From assembly GCA_015847255.1 (NCBI GenBank), contig JADLZK010013216.1, forward strand, positions 434,001-498,000: DNA of 64,000 nt, written 5' to 3'. Of this stretch, positions 47,276 to 60,060 are shown in pieces; the stretch's first letter is position 1; every line of letters begins with the position of its first letter. A program made the translations under genes and the position numbers. The notes under the pieces were generated by a model. The model did no database searches, was not told the origin of the DNA, and worked only from the letters and a program-made list of their open reading frames with translations. The stretch comes from Hyparrhenia diplandra. Lineage: Eukaryota > Streptophyta > Magnoliopsida > Poales > Poaceae.

Positions 47276-49216
47276 ATCAGATGGTGGCATGCGTTAGTGT
47301 TTGTTCCCTGTTGAGTTCAGACAGGTAACAATAATTGTTTGTGTGATGAGCGAGCATTTCGCCATGTCCAAAGGAATTATTGATCGATCTCCCCAAATTG
47401 AATTTGTATCAAGCAAGAGTACTGCATATTACAGCAGATGTATCTACATGATCTTCGCAGAGCACAAGAATAATAGTGTTTGTCTTTGCTTACATTAATT
47501 CGTATCAAATATTGATGGGAAGCTTTGTTGCTAGCCTTTTGTGTTGTGGCCTCCTATGCCAATGGGCCAAACCAGCTTAGGATGGGCTCGTGGAGTGAAC
47601 AGGCCGAATTCATGTTGGACAGCACCAGAGATGAGGCCCAGGTCTCCAGTACAAATCAATGGTCATAGCATCGTGATTCCCCGGCCCGCACATTTGAATA
47701 TTCAAATTTCCCAAGATATAGCCTGGGGTGCAGATACTGAGAGATTCTGAAAAGGGGTTTATTTTCCCCTCCAAATAAAAGACTCATGAACTTCACCAAT
47801 TTATGGCTCTTCATTTTGACAGTTTATCATTTGTCAACTAAATCATGTGGGGCAAAATTTAAATATTGTCATTGCATTTTAATATTCTCTCTCTTACTGT
47901 TCATGACGTTTTTTCCCTTATGTTTAAAGGTCATGGTATGTTTTTTTTTTGGATAACTAAGGTCATTTGGAACAAAGTTCCACCCTTTACCATCCGGAAA
48001 AGGTACACGACGGTAATAACTAAGGTCATGGTATTTAATGGGGTCATAAAAGAAAAAGAGTCACAATTTTTTTTATCTCAACATAGGTATAGAATTATAG
48101 ACACTCATATACACACGTATATGTATAATTGAACATATATACGCGCTCTCTACCTATATGATCACCTCTCCATGAGGCTAAGTTATCAGATCTCAAAATT
48201 GAAGAAGCCACCATGGGCTCCCCACCACTGATGAACACACCTATGAAAAAAATAGAATTGTTAAATCCTGAAATAAATACAGGGATTGATATACAGCCAA
48301 CGATACCAAGTCAAAGATTTTAACATAGAAGTAACGATCCAACATAAGAAATCTTAATTAAAAATGTGCCAAAATGCACATGGTCATGAAAAAAAAAGGA
48401 AGAAGTAAATGAGATGATCCATTCTTGTAAGGTTGATTCGTTCCATTTTCTAATTTGGTCTACCCATTTTTGTATTTGTGGAATCCCGTTTCGCATTTAA
48501 GGAAACGAGATTGGTTTTTTTCCGTTCGTTTGTGCAGGATCCGTTTTCATGTGGAATTGACCCTACTTTTTCCATTTTTCATTTTTCGTCTCTCTGTCCA
48601 TACATTTCGTTTCCATAGACCCACATATTCGATTCGGTTCCAAACCCGTATTCTCTAACTAGATTCCATCTCTGCCAAAAGACACCGAAACAAGTAATGT
48701 GGTTTTTCTGTCGTTTTCGTCTGTTTTCATCGCTATATGCTTGTGCCTTTTCCATGGGGCGCTTGGTTTAATGAAAACACCCCAGCTACTTCAATCCTAG
48801 AGTTCAAAACAAGTCATACTGCTGGACCCGCCCCTTGGAACCCAAGAGGAAAACCTGCCCCCGGCCTAGAACCCTGAGTCAGGTAGTACTCTGGACCTTC
48901 CCCGGTATCACCATGCCAAGTGCTTACTGCCGAGAGACGCGCAGTCGGCGTAGCCATGGGAGGAGATGGACAAAGCATTGGGCGGAGGTGACGACCTATT
49001 GGGGCAGTGAGTGCGGGCGCACGGGGCTGCTAATCTGTTGGCGCATGGCTGCATGGAGTGGACTAGCGAGCATGGGTTGCGGCGGCCTGAGTCGAATTAG
49101 TACAGCTCGGCAAAACTGGAAAGAGCATTAACTCCACCTTGCTGGAGCTGCATATATCATTTTTGCGGCGGCCGGCCGGATGCCCCACTCCAGCCACCAA
49201 ACCCTAGCCACCAACG
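47276..49216. other. Intergenic between dehydrogenase copy B and F-box gene
   Basis: Copy B 3' UTR, then mostly AT-rich DNA with no recognised coding sequence. From about 48830 it becomes GC-rich towards the F-box start. Confidence 0.5.
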
Positions 49217-52200
49217 ATGCTTCCCCCTGGCGACTCGTCTCCTCCGCCGCCGCCGCCGGTGGTGGAGAGGGCGTTGGACCTGCTGGGCAGCCTGCCGACG
49301 GACGTCCTCGAGAAGCTCCTCGCGGGCCTGCCCGCCGGCGACGTGGTCCGCACGTCCGTCCTATCCCGGCCGTGGCGCCGCAGCTGGGAGTCCGTCCGGG
49401 GCCTTGACATCGAGCTCCACGACGTCCCCGACGATGCCGGCGCCTGGGGCTCCGCCGCCCGCTTCCTGGAGCGCTGCGCGGGGCCCGTCGGCCGCATCAG
49501 CATCCGCGGCGTCCCGCGCAGCGTCTACCACCGCGCCGACGACTGGGTGGGCGCCGTCGCGGGGAAGAGCCCGCGCTCGCTGTCCGTCGCGTTGCCGCTT
49601 GCCGCGGCGCTCCGTCGCTCTTCCGCTGCGACCCCGACGCGCTGACCGAGCTGGAGCTGCGCCGCTGCGCGATCCCGGTGCCGCCTGCCGGATTCGCGGG
49701 GTTCCACAGGCTGACCAGGCTCGATCTGGACGACGTGGTCTTCACGGGTAGGAGGGCGTGGGTACAGCTGCAGGCCATGGTCTTGGCTGCTGCGCCCACG
49801 CTCGTGGAGCTCCGCCTGCAAGACATTGCCTTCTTCCCTGTCACCTACGACGGGGATCCTCCGAATCTCAGGGCGGCGGCGGTGGGTCATCCAGGCGCCC
49901 AACCTCCGGCGGCTGGTCGTGTGCCTCAGCTTCGCCGCTGGCGTCTGGGAGCTTGGGCCACTTCCCAACCTGGAGGTGGCCAGAATCTTCCTCGACGACT
50001 CCGCATTGGAGGATATAGACTACGTCAAGATGTTCACTGCAATTTCCAACGTCAAGGAGCTTCACCTTGGCAACTTTTACATGGCCACACAGGTTCTTTT
50101 GGGAGCGCATCTCTCTTTTACATATATACACACATGCATGCTGCTTTAGTGAAATTCGAGGCACTGCATGAACATACAGTCCTAAACATAGTCATACACA
50201 AACGCCGTTGAAATAGCATCAAAAGTTTCCCTCCTCACATGGCATGCTAGTCATATAAACATCGTTTTTGAATAGCACTAAACCTCACATGCTAATAAAT
50301 TCATCTATAGTACCCAAACTCTCACACTATTATATATAATCAAGGCTCACCTCATTTAATTAATAATCAAAGCGGACATCGTAATGTAACAAACTCTTGC
50401 GTCTCTATTGCCACCTTATTCTTGTTCACGCGCATCACGCCTACAAATCTACCATCGTGTGGTATGCCCCTCGGTAGACTGCCGAGCATCTTTTGTTGAT
50501 AGTTGGCATGCCAGGTAGGGGTGTGTACTTGATCCATGCATGTCGACAAGATGGTACGTGTTCCGAGTTCTCCCATCTACCCTATTCCCGACCATGCAAG
50601 CTTTCATGGTCAAATCTACATGTCCTAGGTCATCAACGCCGACGACAAAGGGGGAGATCGCCGAGGTCAGACAACTCGACCTTGTAACAACCTCGCCGGC
50701 ACTAGTCCCAGCACCAGCAATTCTGTAGGCACCTAGCTCTGGTAGATTTGATCTTTGAGCCACTTCTATGATCGTATTGACCAACAACTGACCGCTCTCT
50801 TCCTGGTTATACCGGGAAGAAGATCTCCAATGATGACATGTTGAAATCTATAGATCGGCTCGGTCAAGGGCTTGCCGAGTGTTTGACCCTGGCCGACCAC
50901 CGTTCCTATGCTTCAATGGCAAGTGTGATGGATGCCCTATCCACTCGTGCTGACCTAATATGCGTTGCAAGCGCATTGTCATCATTTCAACTCTAGAAGG
51001 ACGGACCAAACACTTAGAGGGGTGCACTAGTTGCCCCTCCATAGCCACCATCGGTATTTGTGAGGGCTACCTAATCGTCACCGCCACGCTGGAGGGGCGC
51101 ACGGTGCAATACAGGCCTCGTACCATATCTGATCTAATACACTTGCGTGGCTCTGGTGGTCCCCCTTGACGAGATGCGCCAAGGGCCCAACCCTTCAGAA
51201 TCGCCAACAATGATGCTACATACTAGGAGATCATGAGGGGTCCATAAGTCAACTAGCTTGGTGACATCCAGTCCCTCATATATCTCATCACCGACCAGCT
51301 AGCACCGACGGTTAACAAATCTGCCCGCTTCTTGAGGAGTCCCTCCAAACCATACTAGAGGATTCTTTAAGCTCTAAATCTTAGGGCTTGACTGAGACTG
51401 TCCCCGAGGCCATCGCAAACTTTCTTCCATACCCACCAGCTTTGGGGGAGAGCTCTTCATGGTGAGCCTTGATGAGCCACCTATGAATGGGGAAATTGAA
51501 GCAGCTCGCGATGCATGGGTCGCGAGGAATGTCAACCATCAATAGCATCGGGAGAATGAACCATCCTCTGTCAAAGCCGCCACCACTATGGCGGATTAGG
51601 ACAACTATGTCGACTCTCATGGGAACCATTGTCCTGTTTGTTATAACTTTGATGACGAATTCATGTGCATCGATGTCGGGACTCGCATGCGAATGCCAAG
51701 CGCAAAAATCTTGGCGTGGTCGCCAATGAACTTCGCCATACTTTCGGTCCATCACCGAGGTCATGAAGATGGCCACAATTGTCAAAGCGAGCTCATTGCC
51801 AAATCAATGAGCTTCGCCAAGAGATTCCCATTAATGGGATCCCATCGTTGATCCGCCGCCCTTTTCGTAGCAAAGTCGCCTCTCGATCGATGGCGACAAA
51901 GGCGGCACCTAACCCAATCATAGGAGGTGATGCTCGAGACCACTGAACAACTACCACGACACTTGGCATAACATTGGCGGGCATAAATTCTCATGACATG
52001 AACAAGAGATTGCCTACCACCGGGACTATGAGGGCGAATTTGGCAACACCCTAAAAGCTCTCGACCCATCACTTTGCAGGAACTCCGAAGGTGGTGTCGC
52101 CAAAGATCCACCCAAAGGGCCTTCACGCTTTCACCAAGGAGCTCTACCTCTCTAAAGGCCTTGCGTATTCAAGGTCACTAGGGTCGAGCCCTACGATGGA

Positions 52201-55200
52201 CACATGAAGCCAACACGGTGGTTGCAATCCTACGGCATAGTGGTGCGTGCCACCAAGGGTGATGTCAAAGTAACGACAAATTAATTGCTAGTCTTGATCG
52301 CACCCACCATGATGAGTTGGCTCATGGGCCTCACCCAAGACACCATCAGATCCTAGGAATATTTAAAGAAAGCTCTCAGTGATAACTACATCGCTACATA
52401 TGTTTATCAGGTCACCAAACAAGGCCTCACCCGCAACTATCAAATGTCTTGTGATACTCTCCTGAGTTTCATCAGACATTTCCCCAAGGTGTGGAATTTG
52501 ATCTCGAACATCGCTGAGGTCATCACTGCCTTCACTTTGGGACTCCACAACCGTGACCTTCGTGCCAAAGTTTAACAACATGCCACATGCAACAATTGAT
52601 GAGATGCTAAATATGGCAAACAAATACACCAACATCGAGGAAGCCGAGATCATGAAATGAGAGCACCAGCAAATAGCTTCCTCCTCACCGTCCTCATCTT
52701 GTTGATGATTGGCGCAACGATGACCATCATCATGACCATCGGGACCGCCGCCATGATGACTGCCGGGACAAGCCTAAGGGTCCAAAGCTTAGTTTCTTTG
52801 TCATTGACTTGAAATTATCATCGCCATAGTCGATGAGCCACGAGCAAAGTGTAGCTTTGACAACATGTACAAAATGCTCCTCAAAGGCCCATGTATGCTC
52901 CATAAGAACACCAAACACTTGATGAAGGACTACATCGTCTAGTCGAAGATGTTCGAGCAACAGAAGGACACCTCCAATAACTGCTGCAATGACGGACACC
53001 AACCACCCCTAGGCGACAAAGGCAGCTTCCAAGAGCCAAAGAAGGAGGTATCCACCATTTTTGGAGGTGTAGCCTCGATGGAGAATAAGAGAGACCGCAT
53101 TGTCACCTCCTACCGAGTCATCTCCGCCTTGACAAGCAACTCTAGCGCTGATCCCAGCTACCGCCCTTGGTCTCATGTCCCCATCACCTTTGACAAGACA
53201 GACTAGTGGGTTAACATCCCTTACACAGGATCTGTGTTCCCCCTCATGCTAAGCGCTACCTTAAGAAGGTTTGCATCGATGGTGGTTGTGCCCTCAACCT
53301 CCTCTTCATAGAAGCCTTGGGAAGTGCCCAACACTCCTTGTGTGGGTAGTGCCCAACAAGGCGTCCCACCCCCTTGGGAAGATTACTCCTCTAGTTCATT
53401 TCAAATCCATCGATAAGTTCCAAACTAAACACATCAATTTCTACGCCACCGACTTCAACACTGCATACCACGCCATACTTGCATGATCATAAGCTCTCGC
53501 CATGTTCATGACTATACTACACTATGCTTACCTAGTGCTCATGATGTCGGTTCCTGAAGGAGTTCTTTCCCTTCGGGCCAACCTCTCCGTCGCCTATGCT
53601 TGTGAGGAGGAAATTAAGCCTTGACCTCACCGAAGCAGTGACCTCCTCCATGTATATGGCAAGCCTAGTGATGCCCATCATCAAAGAGCAGGAGATCCTA
53701 CAGCAGCAAGCTTTGCACGTCCAGAAAGTCTATGGAGACAAAGGAGGTAAGCCTAGGGCTCGATAACCCTACCAAAGTCGCCTAGATTGGGGCTCATTTC
53801 AACCCTAAATAGGAAAGCATGATCGTCTCCTTAGTACGTGTCAATGCTGAACTATGTGCATGAAAACCTACGGATATACCGGGGGTACCGCGGGAGATGA
53901 TCTCGGGCACTCCTTAAACGCCTCACCAACAGCCAAGTCGATCAAACAGAAGCTCTGCTAATTTGCGCCAGACAGGAAGGAAGTTATAGGGTAGAAATAA
54001 AGTGGCTCCTAGCAACCGAATTTATTGAAGAAGTGTATCATCTTGAATAGCTGGAAAAGCTAGTTCTCTGTTTCCCCGTGTCGCTAGGGTTTCCAATTTC
54101 CACCTTCCAACGGCACGACCACAACTTCAACAAGCCTTGTGCTGGGCTGCCCCCTGCTTCCTGCACCCTCTCCACCAGACGCATCGAGAGGGATGTCGCA
54201 TCCGGTGGCCATGAGGCTGGATCTAGTGGGGAGACGTGACTGTGACCCTAGATAGGCTTGGCGGGCCCATGGATCGGTGGGTGCTCGCCAGGCTTGTCCA
54301 TAGATTTTCTTTTTTATTTTATTGACCAAGACCGGCACCAAAATGCTCAAAAATTACGTGCATTTAAAGTGATCTTTTGTCGAAGGTGTTTTCATTGCCC
54401 GCATCGGTGAATGCTAAATATGCCCACATCAAAAATAGTTTCTATAGTAGTGTCATGTTTATCGTCTAAACAGCTTTGACGTTACACACGTTTAGACACA
54501 ATTTAAACCACTGTTTTTGACTAGTTTGACCATTTAGGCACATGTCAAACGTTTAATATTTTTCTTACATGAGAATCTTCAATATCAGAATAATATTATA
54601 ATTACTTATTAATTTGATCACTAGCAGGCCTTATACATGGTTTGATATTTTAAATTTCCTTTGCATGGATTTGTGTTCGAATTGTTTTCGACACTCTGAG
54701 CTTGTTTAATTTTGGAGACACAATATATGTCATGTGTCTCCATTAGGTCGCACTTAACATGTGGCTCTCTGTATACAGTGTCCATATTGTCGGCCCATCC
54801 TTATGTCGATCATGAAATACAGAAGGCATATAACTAGCTAGTGTAGATGGTATAGATGAGCCTGATGCCCAATCCCTGCTAGAGACATCATCATCAAACA
54901 TGTTAGGAAGAGGTAAATTTCTATGTGGTAACGATGTGACACAGTCATAACTTGTTCCAACAACACATTTGCTGAAATGCATGTAGAGCTAATAATATAC
55001 TTCCAGTATTCTGTTAATTCTCCAAATTTGCTTCCCATAATTATCCCTTGCAATCATGTGCAATTTATTAGTACATCCTTCTGAACATAGTGTTGTGAGA
55101 TATTCTTTCCACATACTTATTAGTGTTAATTATTATCTGGCTAGCGACGATTCTATTATTTGAAGAAAAATTGGCTAGTAATTCATAATGGATGCAAATG

Positions 55201-55734
55201 TGAAACAAATTGACTCTGGAATGTAAAACAGAATAAATTTCTTATCTTTAATGTGGTGTAACTCATATTATTTGAGTGTGCCTAGTTATATGTTGGTAGG
55301 ATAAGTAAATGTACAAAAGGAAATTACATATATCTCTAATATATGTAACTCATGTTGTGAGAGTGCCTAGTTGTTCATGATCCTTTAGTGCCTCCTTATA
55401 ACAGTTGTGCATGTACATATTCGGACATCTATCACTCCTAACACTACATTGAATTACAAAAACTAGGTCCTGTGCATAATTCTGATGTTCATATGTCACA
55501 TGTTCTTGTTCAAAATATTGAATATCATTATTAGATCATTATAACTTGACATAGAGATGATGTTACATAACAAATGGATATTATGAATTTCAGGCGGCCG
55601 CAATCAACATATTCCTAGATCTTCTGTGGAGATTTCAAAATCTACGCATTTTAAGAATTGATGGAAACTTTAAAGAATGTCCAACAAAGCATCTATTCGA
55701 CTTTTCTCCATTCATTGAAACTATTGAGAATAAG
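49217..55734 (+). CDS. F-box/LRR-type protein, 5' exons (2 exons identified)
   Basis: Probable SCF ubiquitin-ligase substrate adaptor of the large grass F-box/LRR (FBD-like) class. Exon 1, 49217-50092, starts MLPPGDSSPPPPPPVVERAL and has an F-box (LGSLPTDVLEKLLAGLPAGD followed by VVRTSVLSRPWRRSWESV), then leucine-rich segments (LTELELRRCAIPVPPAGF, LTRLDLDDVVF, PTLVELRLQDIAF, APNLRRLVV, LPNLEVARIFLDD). It ends MATQ before a GT donor. Exon 2, 55594-55734, continues in phase with AAAINIFLDLLWRFQNLRIL and ends at ENK. A third exon near 55835 is possible but has a stop in the expected frame. Frame breaks near 49611 (C run) and 49862-49875 are single-base. The 5.5-kb intron contains a Gypsy relic. 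Confidence 0.75.
50093..51169. other. F-box intron, 5' part
   Basis: From about 50500 on the sequence becomes similar in style to the leader and gag N-terminus of the following Gypsy relic, but no domain can be read. No LTR was delimited. Confidence 0.4.
51170..54065 (+). pseudogene. Ty3/Gypsy gag-protease relic, start of RT, in F-box intron
   Basis: In broken plus-strand frames I read, in order: a YDGHMKPTRWLQSYGIVVRA-like gag stretch (about 52190-52260), MSWLMGLTQDTI, DEMLNMANKYTNIEEAE (about 52600), then a protease region with HPLGKITPLVHFKSIDKFQT and YHAILA (about 53370-53485), VPEGVLSLRANLSVAYACE (about 53550-53610), and a KPTDIPGVPREMI-like stretch (about 53865-53905) that normally precedes RT. 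This order is Ty3/Gypsy. It stops abruptly near 54065, so the element is truncated as well as decayed. Confidence 0.8.
54066..55593. other. F-box intron, 3' part, with a possible CACTA end
   Basis: TTTCTATAGTAGTG at about 54438-54453 is the inverse of CACTACTATAGAAA, a CACTA-like terminus, but no partner terminus was located. The rest is AT-rich with no coding signal. Confidence 0.4.
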
Positions 55735-56753
55735 GTAATTTAATTGATGATATCTTATATTGCCGTCACTATATGTTATTATATGATAATTTGATCGCTT
55801 GAACAAATTCTAAATATAGTTACATGATTTTCCAGAGATGGTACTGAAGTTCACGAAATAGCGGAATACACATTCCAGTGCGTGGCATCAGGAACTATGA
55901 AAAATTTGAAATAATGTTGCATCTCTGAAGAATATATAGGAAAGTCTTCTTCAAAGGCATCAGGTGCTGAAAGAATTTGAAAGAATACTGCAACAAGCAG
56001 CACAGGCCTGCTTTAAGCATGTGGAACTTCTTTTTATTTCTATGTTGTTATCAATTGGAAAAATATAAATGCCGTTAATACTTCTGTCGTCTATGTGATA
56101 TCAGTACTTTGAGATAAGTTATGGGATTTATTTGACTAATAACAGTTTCTTTTATGTGGAAACCATAGTATCTTGGCTGGCTAGTTGCCAATGTTTTGTG
56201 ACATCTACAATTCAATTAATGGCTTTAAATTTCTAGTGTTTTGTGGTAATGCTGGCGAAACTATACATAGTTTTGCAACACTTTTTTTCTTCTATTCCTT
56301 AATATAGTAATGGCTTTGTTTCTCCAGTTTATTAGAAATCAAACTGATAGGTTTTGTGATACTGGATAAAATACTAGATTTTGTAAATCCAACAAAAAAG
56401 TATTCCTGTGAGGCAAATAATTTGGTGACCTATTTGGTAAATAAAATAGGGGCATTGAAATGTTTAATATTGTAACTTGTGCTGAATTATTACACTTAAT
56501 AAAAGAGATGCCTACTTGCCTGTTTTGGTTGGCTTGCTATTTTATGTGGCCGTCATTTTTGTTGTTGCCTCTGATAGTACTACGTAAAACAGGACCCATA
56601 TATACGATAAAAAAATAAAAACAGGACCCATATATACTTTTTCATTGGAAATCCAAACTAGCCATTTCAAAATCACCTCAGCCCTTCCAATACTTTCATT
56701 TCTCTCTTGCACTTCCTCATACGGAACCCTGCCTTTTTTTCCCTATTTCTTTT
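55735..56753. other. Downstream of F-box exon 2
   Basis: May contain the last F-box exon and 3' UTR (a weak AGATGGTACTGAAGTTCACG segment after TTTTCCAG at 55835), otherwise AT-rich without recognised features. Confidence 0.4.
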
Positions 56754-57370
56754 CGTCACGCACCGGTTCGATTGGGCGGTTGTGACACGCCACCGACGAC
56801 CGTTGAGGCGGTGAAGGTGGCGTAAAGGGAGCAGCGGTGTCCGACGACGACGCCTCGGGCGGCAGCGCGCGAGCGATGGTGGCGTGGGGCGGCGTGGTGA
56901 CGGGGAAAGGGGTGGCGGTGGCGGTGCCAGGGGGCGGCGCGCTGGAGGCGATGAGGGTGGCGGCGCACGTGGAGGCGGTGGATAGCTAGATAGATAGGAC
57001 TATTTTTATTGCTTGCTTATCCCCAAAAGAGATTACATGCCTTTGCTTATATAGCCCGGCTAGTGGGACTTGTAACCTAAGCAATCTCCAATAAGGTTTC
57101 CTTATATAATTGGAATACCTTTTACAAGCAATATTTATTTATTTCCTAATAAGGGCCTTCCTTATAGTTTGGAATATTCCCTTTTACACGCCCAAAAAGC
57201 CTAAGATAATCCTAACTTGAAGGCAAAGCAAAGTCGGACGCGGAGGGGAGGGAGGCGGCGGCGGCCGGGCGCCGGCCCTGCCCATGCACGCGCCTGGCCC
57301 CCTCGTGGGCCGGTCGCGGCCGGTTCAGCTGTTTTAGCCCGTCCCGGCTGGCCCAATTCGGTTCATGACA
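56754..57370 (-). repeat. 3' LTR of element 56754-60060
   Basis: 617 bp. In plus sense it begins CGTCACGCACCGG, one mutated terminal base compared with TGTCACAGACCGG of the right copy, and ends ATGACA. Confidence 0.8.
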
Positions 57371-57584
57371 TTTCCCCACCGTTCGACGAGGCGGCGCGTC
57401 CACGTGCCGCCCAACCCACTAGGTAGTCGCGAAGGGAATGCCGATCGGGGAAGTGACGATGCCAGGGCCGAAGTGGAGGATGAGAGGACCTAACTTGTCG
57501 TTGTCGTCATTGCGGACGCTGGCATCGTTGTCGAGACGGAGAAGTCGAGGTGCAGGCCGCCAAAGTAGATGCTGAACTTATAGC

Positions 57585-57960
57585 TCAGCGGGGCTGCTGA
57601 AGGGCGCTCCCCATGCATGCCGCATGACGGAGGGGCGCCGAGGGTGCCAGAGAGCTCGAGCATCCGGGCGTGTCATTTGGAGGTGTCGCGGAAAGCGTAA
57701 AGTCGTCGGCACGATCACCTTCGGCGTAAATGTGCCCGCAAAACACATGTCGAGGAGACGAAGGTGGCGACGAGGGGAAGCGGAGGAGACGGCCGTGGGA
57801 GAAGGTTTGGGCGCCAGACAGCGCCCAATCCGGGGGCTCTGCGCCCATGGTCCTCCGACGGTGGCGTTGTTGATGCGGAGGAAGACGCCGCCATTGTTGT
57901 CGAAGAGGAGAACCGTGGTGTCCTCGATCCCGTCATCTTGGCGCGCTGCAGGAGAAGCAC
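57585..57960 (-). other. Unrecognised 3' open region of the second LTR element
   Basis: Minus-strand frames read TVLLFDNNGGVFLRINNATV (near 57865-57925), then LLDMCFAGTFTPKVIVPTT and a tail ending at about 57585. No family recognised. It sits at the same relative place as the unknown open region at 28604-28910. Confidence 0.35.
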
Positions 57961-58015
57961 GCTGTTGGGAACACTTGGTCTTCCCTTGGACTGTTGGGGA
58001 GGTGGAAGCCCTTTG

Positions 58016-59373
58016 CTACACCATGTGGGGCGCCCTCCTCGGCGTGAAGTCCCCGCAGAGCTTCGGCGGCGGGGTGGTGTAGCGGTGGTAGTACCTCACA
58101 AAACGCCATAGTGGAGGCTCCACTCTAGCGCGGTCGCCCGCAACTCGATGGCGTTGGCGATGATCCCGAGCTCCTTGTTTGTGGTGCCCAAGTGTAGCTC
58201 GGCGATGAGGTCGTTCGACGTCGGCTCGTTGATGGCGTCCATAGCGGCAAAGAAGACGCCGCCCGCTCGGCATCCGGTCGGCCAAGGCCGCGGCGTCGTC
58301 GCCGGCGGCCGCACGGTCGGCGCCGGGGTCCGCAGTTGGCGGGCGCAGGCTGGGTCGTCGTCGTCGTAGCAGCGGGCGAGGTCGATGGCCTCCTCCATCG
58401 AATGAGGCTCGAACCACTCGAACGTCGTGCGGCGTGTCGCGCGTAGGCCTCCGACGAAGAGGCCGACATAGTGGCGCTATCCCTCAAGATCCATGCGGCG
58501 CATAGCTGTCAAAGGCGGAGATGTAGTCGCCCGCCTTGCCCTCCTGGGAGGGAGGCACGTACTCCCCCTATAGTGTCGGTGATAATGGGGGTCCGAAGTC
58601 GCGTCGCCCGGTAGTGGGTGAAGCATCCCACTCGAGTAGGGACCTCCTCGGGGACGGCCCGAGGAACCGGGACCGCAGCAAGACCTGTCGGATGGAAGGC
58701 AACATATCGCACGAGAAGTCGGGTCGATGTCCTCCTCGAGCTCGAACAGCAGCTCCATCTTGCGTATCCAGAGGTTGGGGTTGTCGTTGTCGCCGCATAC
58801 TCAGGGACCTCCGTGTGCGTGGACGTAGAGAGGGGTTAGGTCCGGTGACCGGGGCGAGTGCCGCAGGTGGCACCGCGGAGCTGGGCGCCGCGGGTGCCGT
58901 GGGCGCGCGGGTGGCGCTGAAGCGGGGCGCCGCGTGTGACGCCGTCTTTGTCGGGGAGTCTGCGTGGTCGCAGTGTCAAGGGAGAGGAGAGGGCGGCCGG
59001 TGCTTTGCGGTGTCGTCGCCGACGATGTCGATGACGGCCGGTGCGCCACGCATAACGTCATCATCCTCCTCCGTTGGAGGATGGTAGGGTCGGCGCCCGT
59101 CGCCGATGTCGCAGCGAGGGGAGGGGGCGGCCGGGGTAGCGCCTAGGGGCGGCCCCGTGCGTGGCCGGCAGCGCAGCCGCCAGGCTGTCCTCGGTGTGGT
59201 CGTCGTGGTCGTCGGCGCAGAGCGGAGGTAGGGAATCTTCGAAAGGCGGTGTAGATGTACTCCATGCGACGCAGGCACGTCTCAATCTCGTCAAAACATC
59301 GGCTGATCTTGGCGCAGTTGTCGTTGAGGAGTGCCTTCAGCGCCATGGTGAACTCGGTCATCTCGGAAGCCAT
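58016..59373 (-). pseudogene. gag-like open region of the second LTR element
   Basis: A minus-strand start at 59373 reads MASEMTEFTMALKALLNDNC then a coiled-coil-like FDEIETCLRRMEYIYTAF. After frame changes, WFEPHSMEEAIDLARCYDDD (about 58370-58430) resembles the C-terminal gag helix region of plant Gypsy elements. Many GC-rich shadow frames overlap, and single-base shifts break the reading. Confidence 0.5.
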
Positions 59374-59409
59374 CGGTGGTGGGAATCGTCCTGGTCTCCG
59401 GATACCAGC

Positions 59410-60060
59410 TGTCACAGACCGGTTCGATTGGGCCGGTTGTGACACGTCACCGACGACCGTTGAGGCGGTGAAGGTGGCATAGGGAGCAGCGGTGTCTTGA
59501 CGATGATGCCTCCGGCGGCGGGCGCGATGTGACGGCAGCATGGTGACGGGAGGGGGCGGCGCCGGCGGCGCCAGGGGCGATGGCGTGGCGGTTGGCGGGC
59601 GGCGCGGCGGCGCGGCGCAGCCGGGGAGGCGGCGTGTGGAGGCGGTGGGGGTGGCGGTGTGCACGTGGAGGCGGTGGAGAGCTAGATAGATAGGACTATT
59701 TTTATTGCTTGCTTATCCCTAAAGAGATTACATGCCTTTGCTTATATAGCCGGCTAGTGGGACTTGTAACCTAAGCAATCTCCTATAAGGTTTCCTTATA
59801 TGATTGGAATATCTTTTACAAGCAATATTTATTTATTTCCTAATAAGGGCCTTCCTTATAGATTGGAATATTCCCTTTTACACACTAAAAAGTCTAAGAT
59901 AATCCTAACTTGAAGGCGAAGCAGAGCCGAACGCGGAGGGGAGGGAGGAGGCAGCGGCGGCAGGGGTGCCGCCCCCCTACCCGCGCCCCTCGTGGTCCGG
60001 TCGCGGCCAGTTCAGGCCCTTTTAGCCCGGCCCGGGATGGCCCTTTTCCAATTTATGACA
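59410..60060 (-). repeat. 5' LTR of element 56754-60060
   Basis: 651 bp, similar to the left LTR throughout, with small length differences in the GC-rich repeats. Confidence 0.8.

Larger units (their letters stand above)
56754..60060 (-). mobile_element. Second non-autonomous LTR element (3.3 kb), gag-like only
   Basis: LTRs at 56754-57370 and 59410-60060 bracket 2.0 kb. On the minus strand the primer binding site GCTGGTATCCGGAGACCAG lies at 59391-59409 and a GGTGGGGAAA polypurine stretch at 57371-57380, so the element reads right to left. Flanks are CTTTT (56749-56753) and CTTTC (60061-60065), a likely 5-bp target duplication with one change. No protease, RT or integrase was seen. Its LTRs share a block with the element at 27768-31470, marking the two as relatives. 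Confidence 0.8.
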
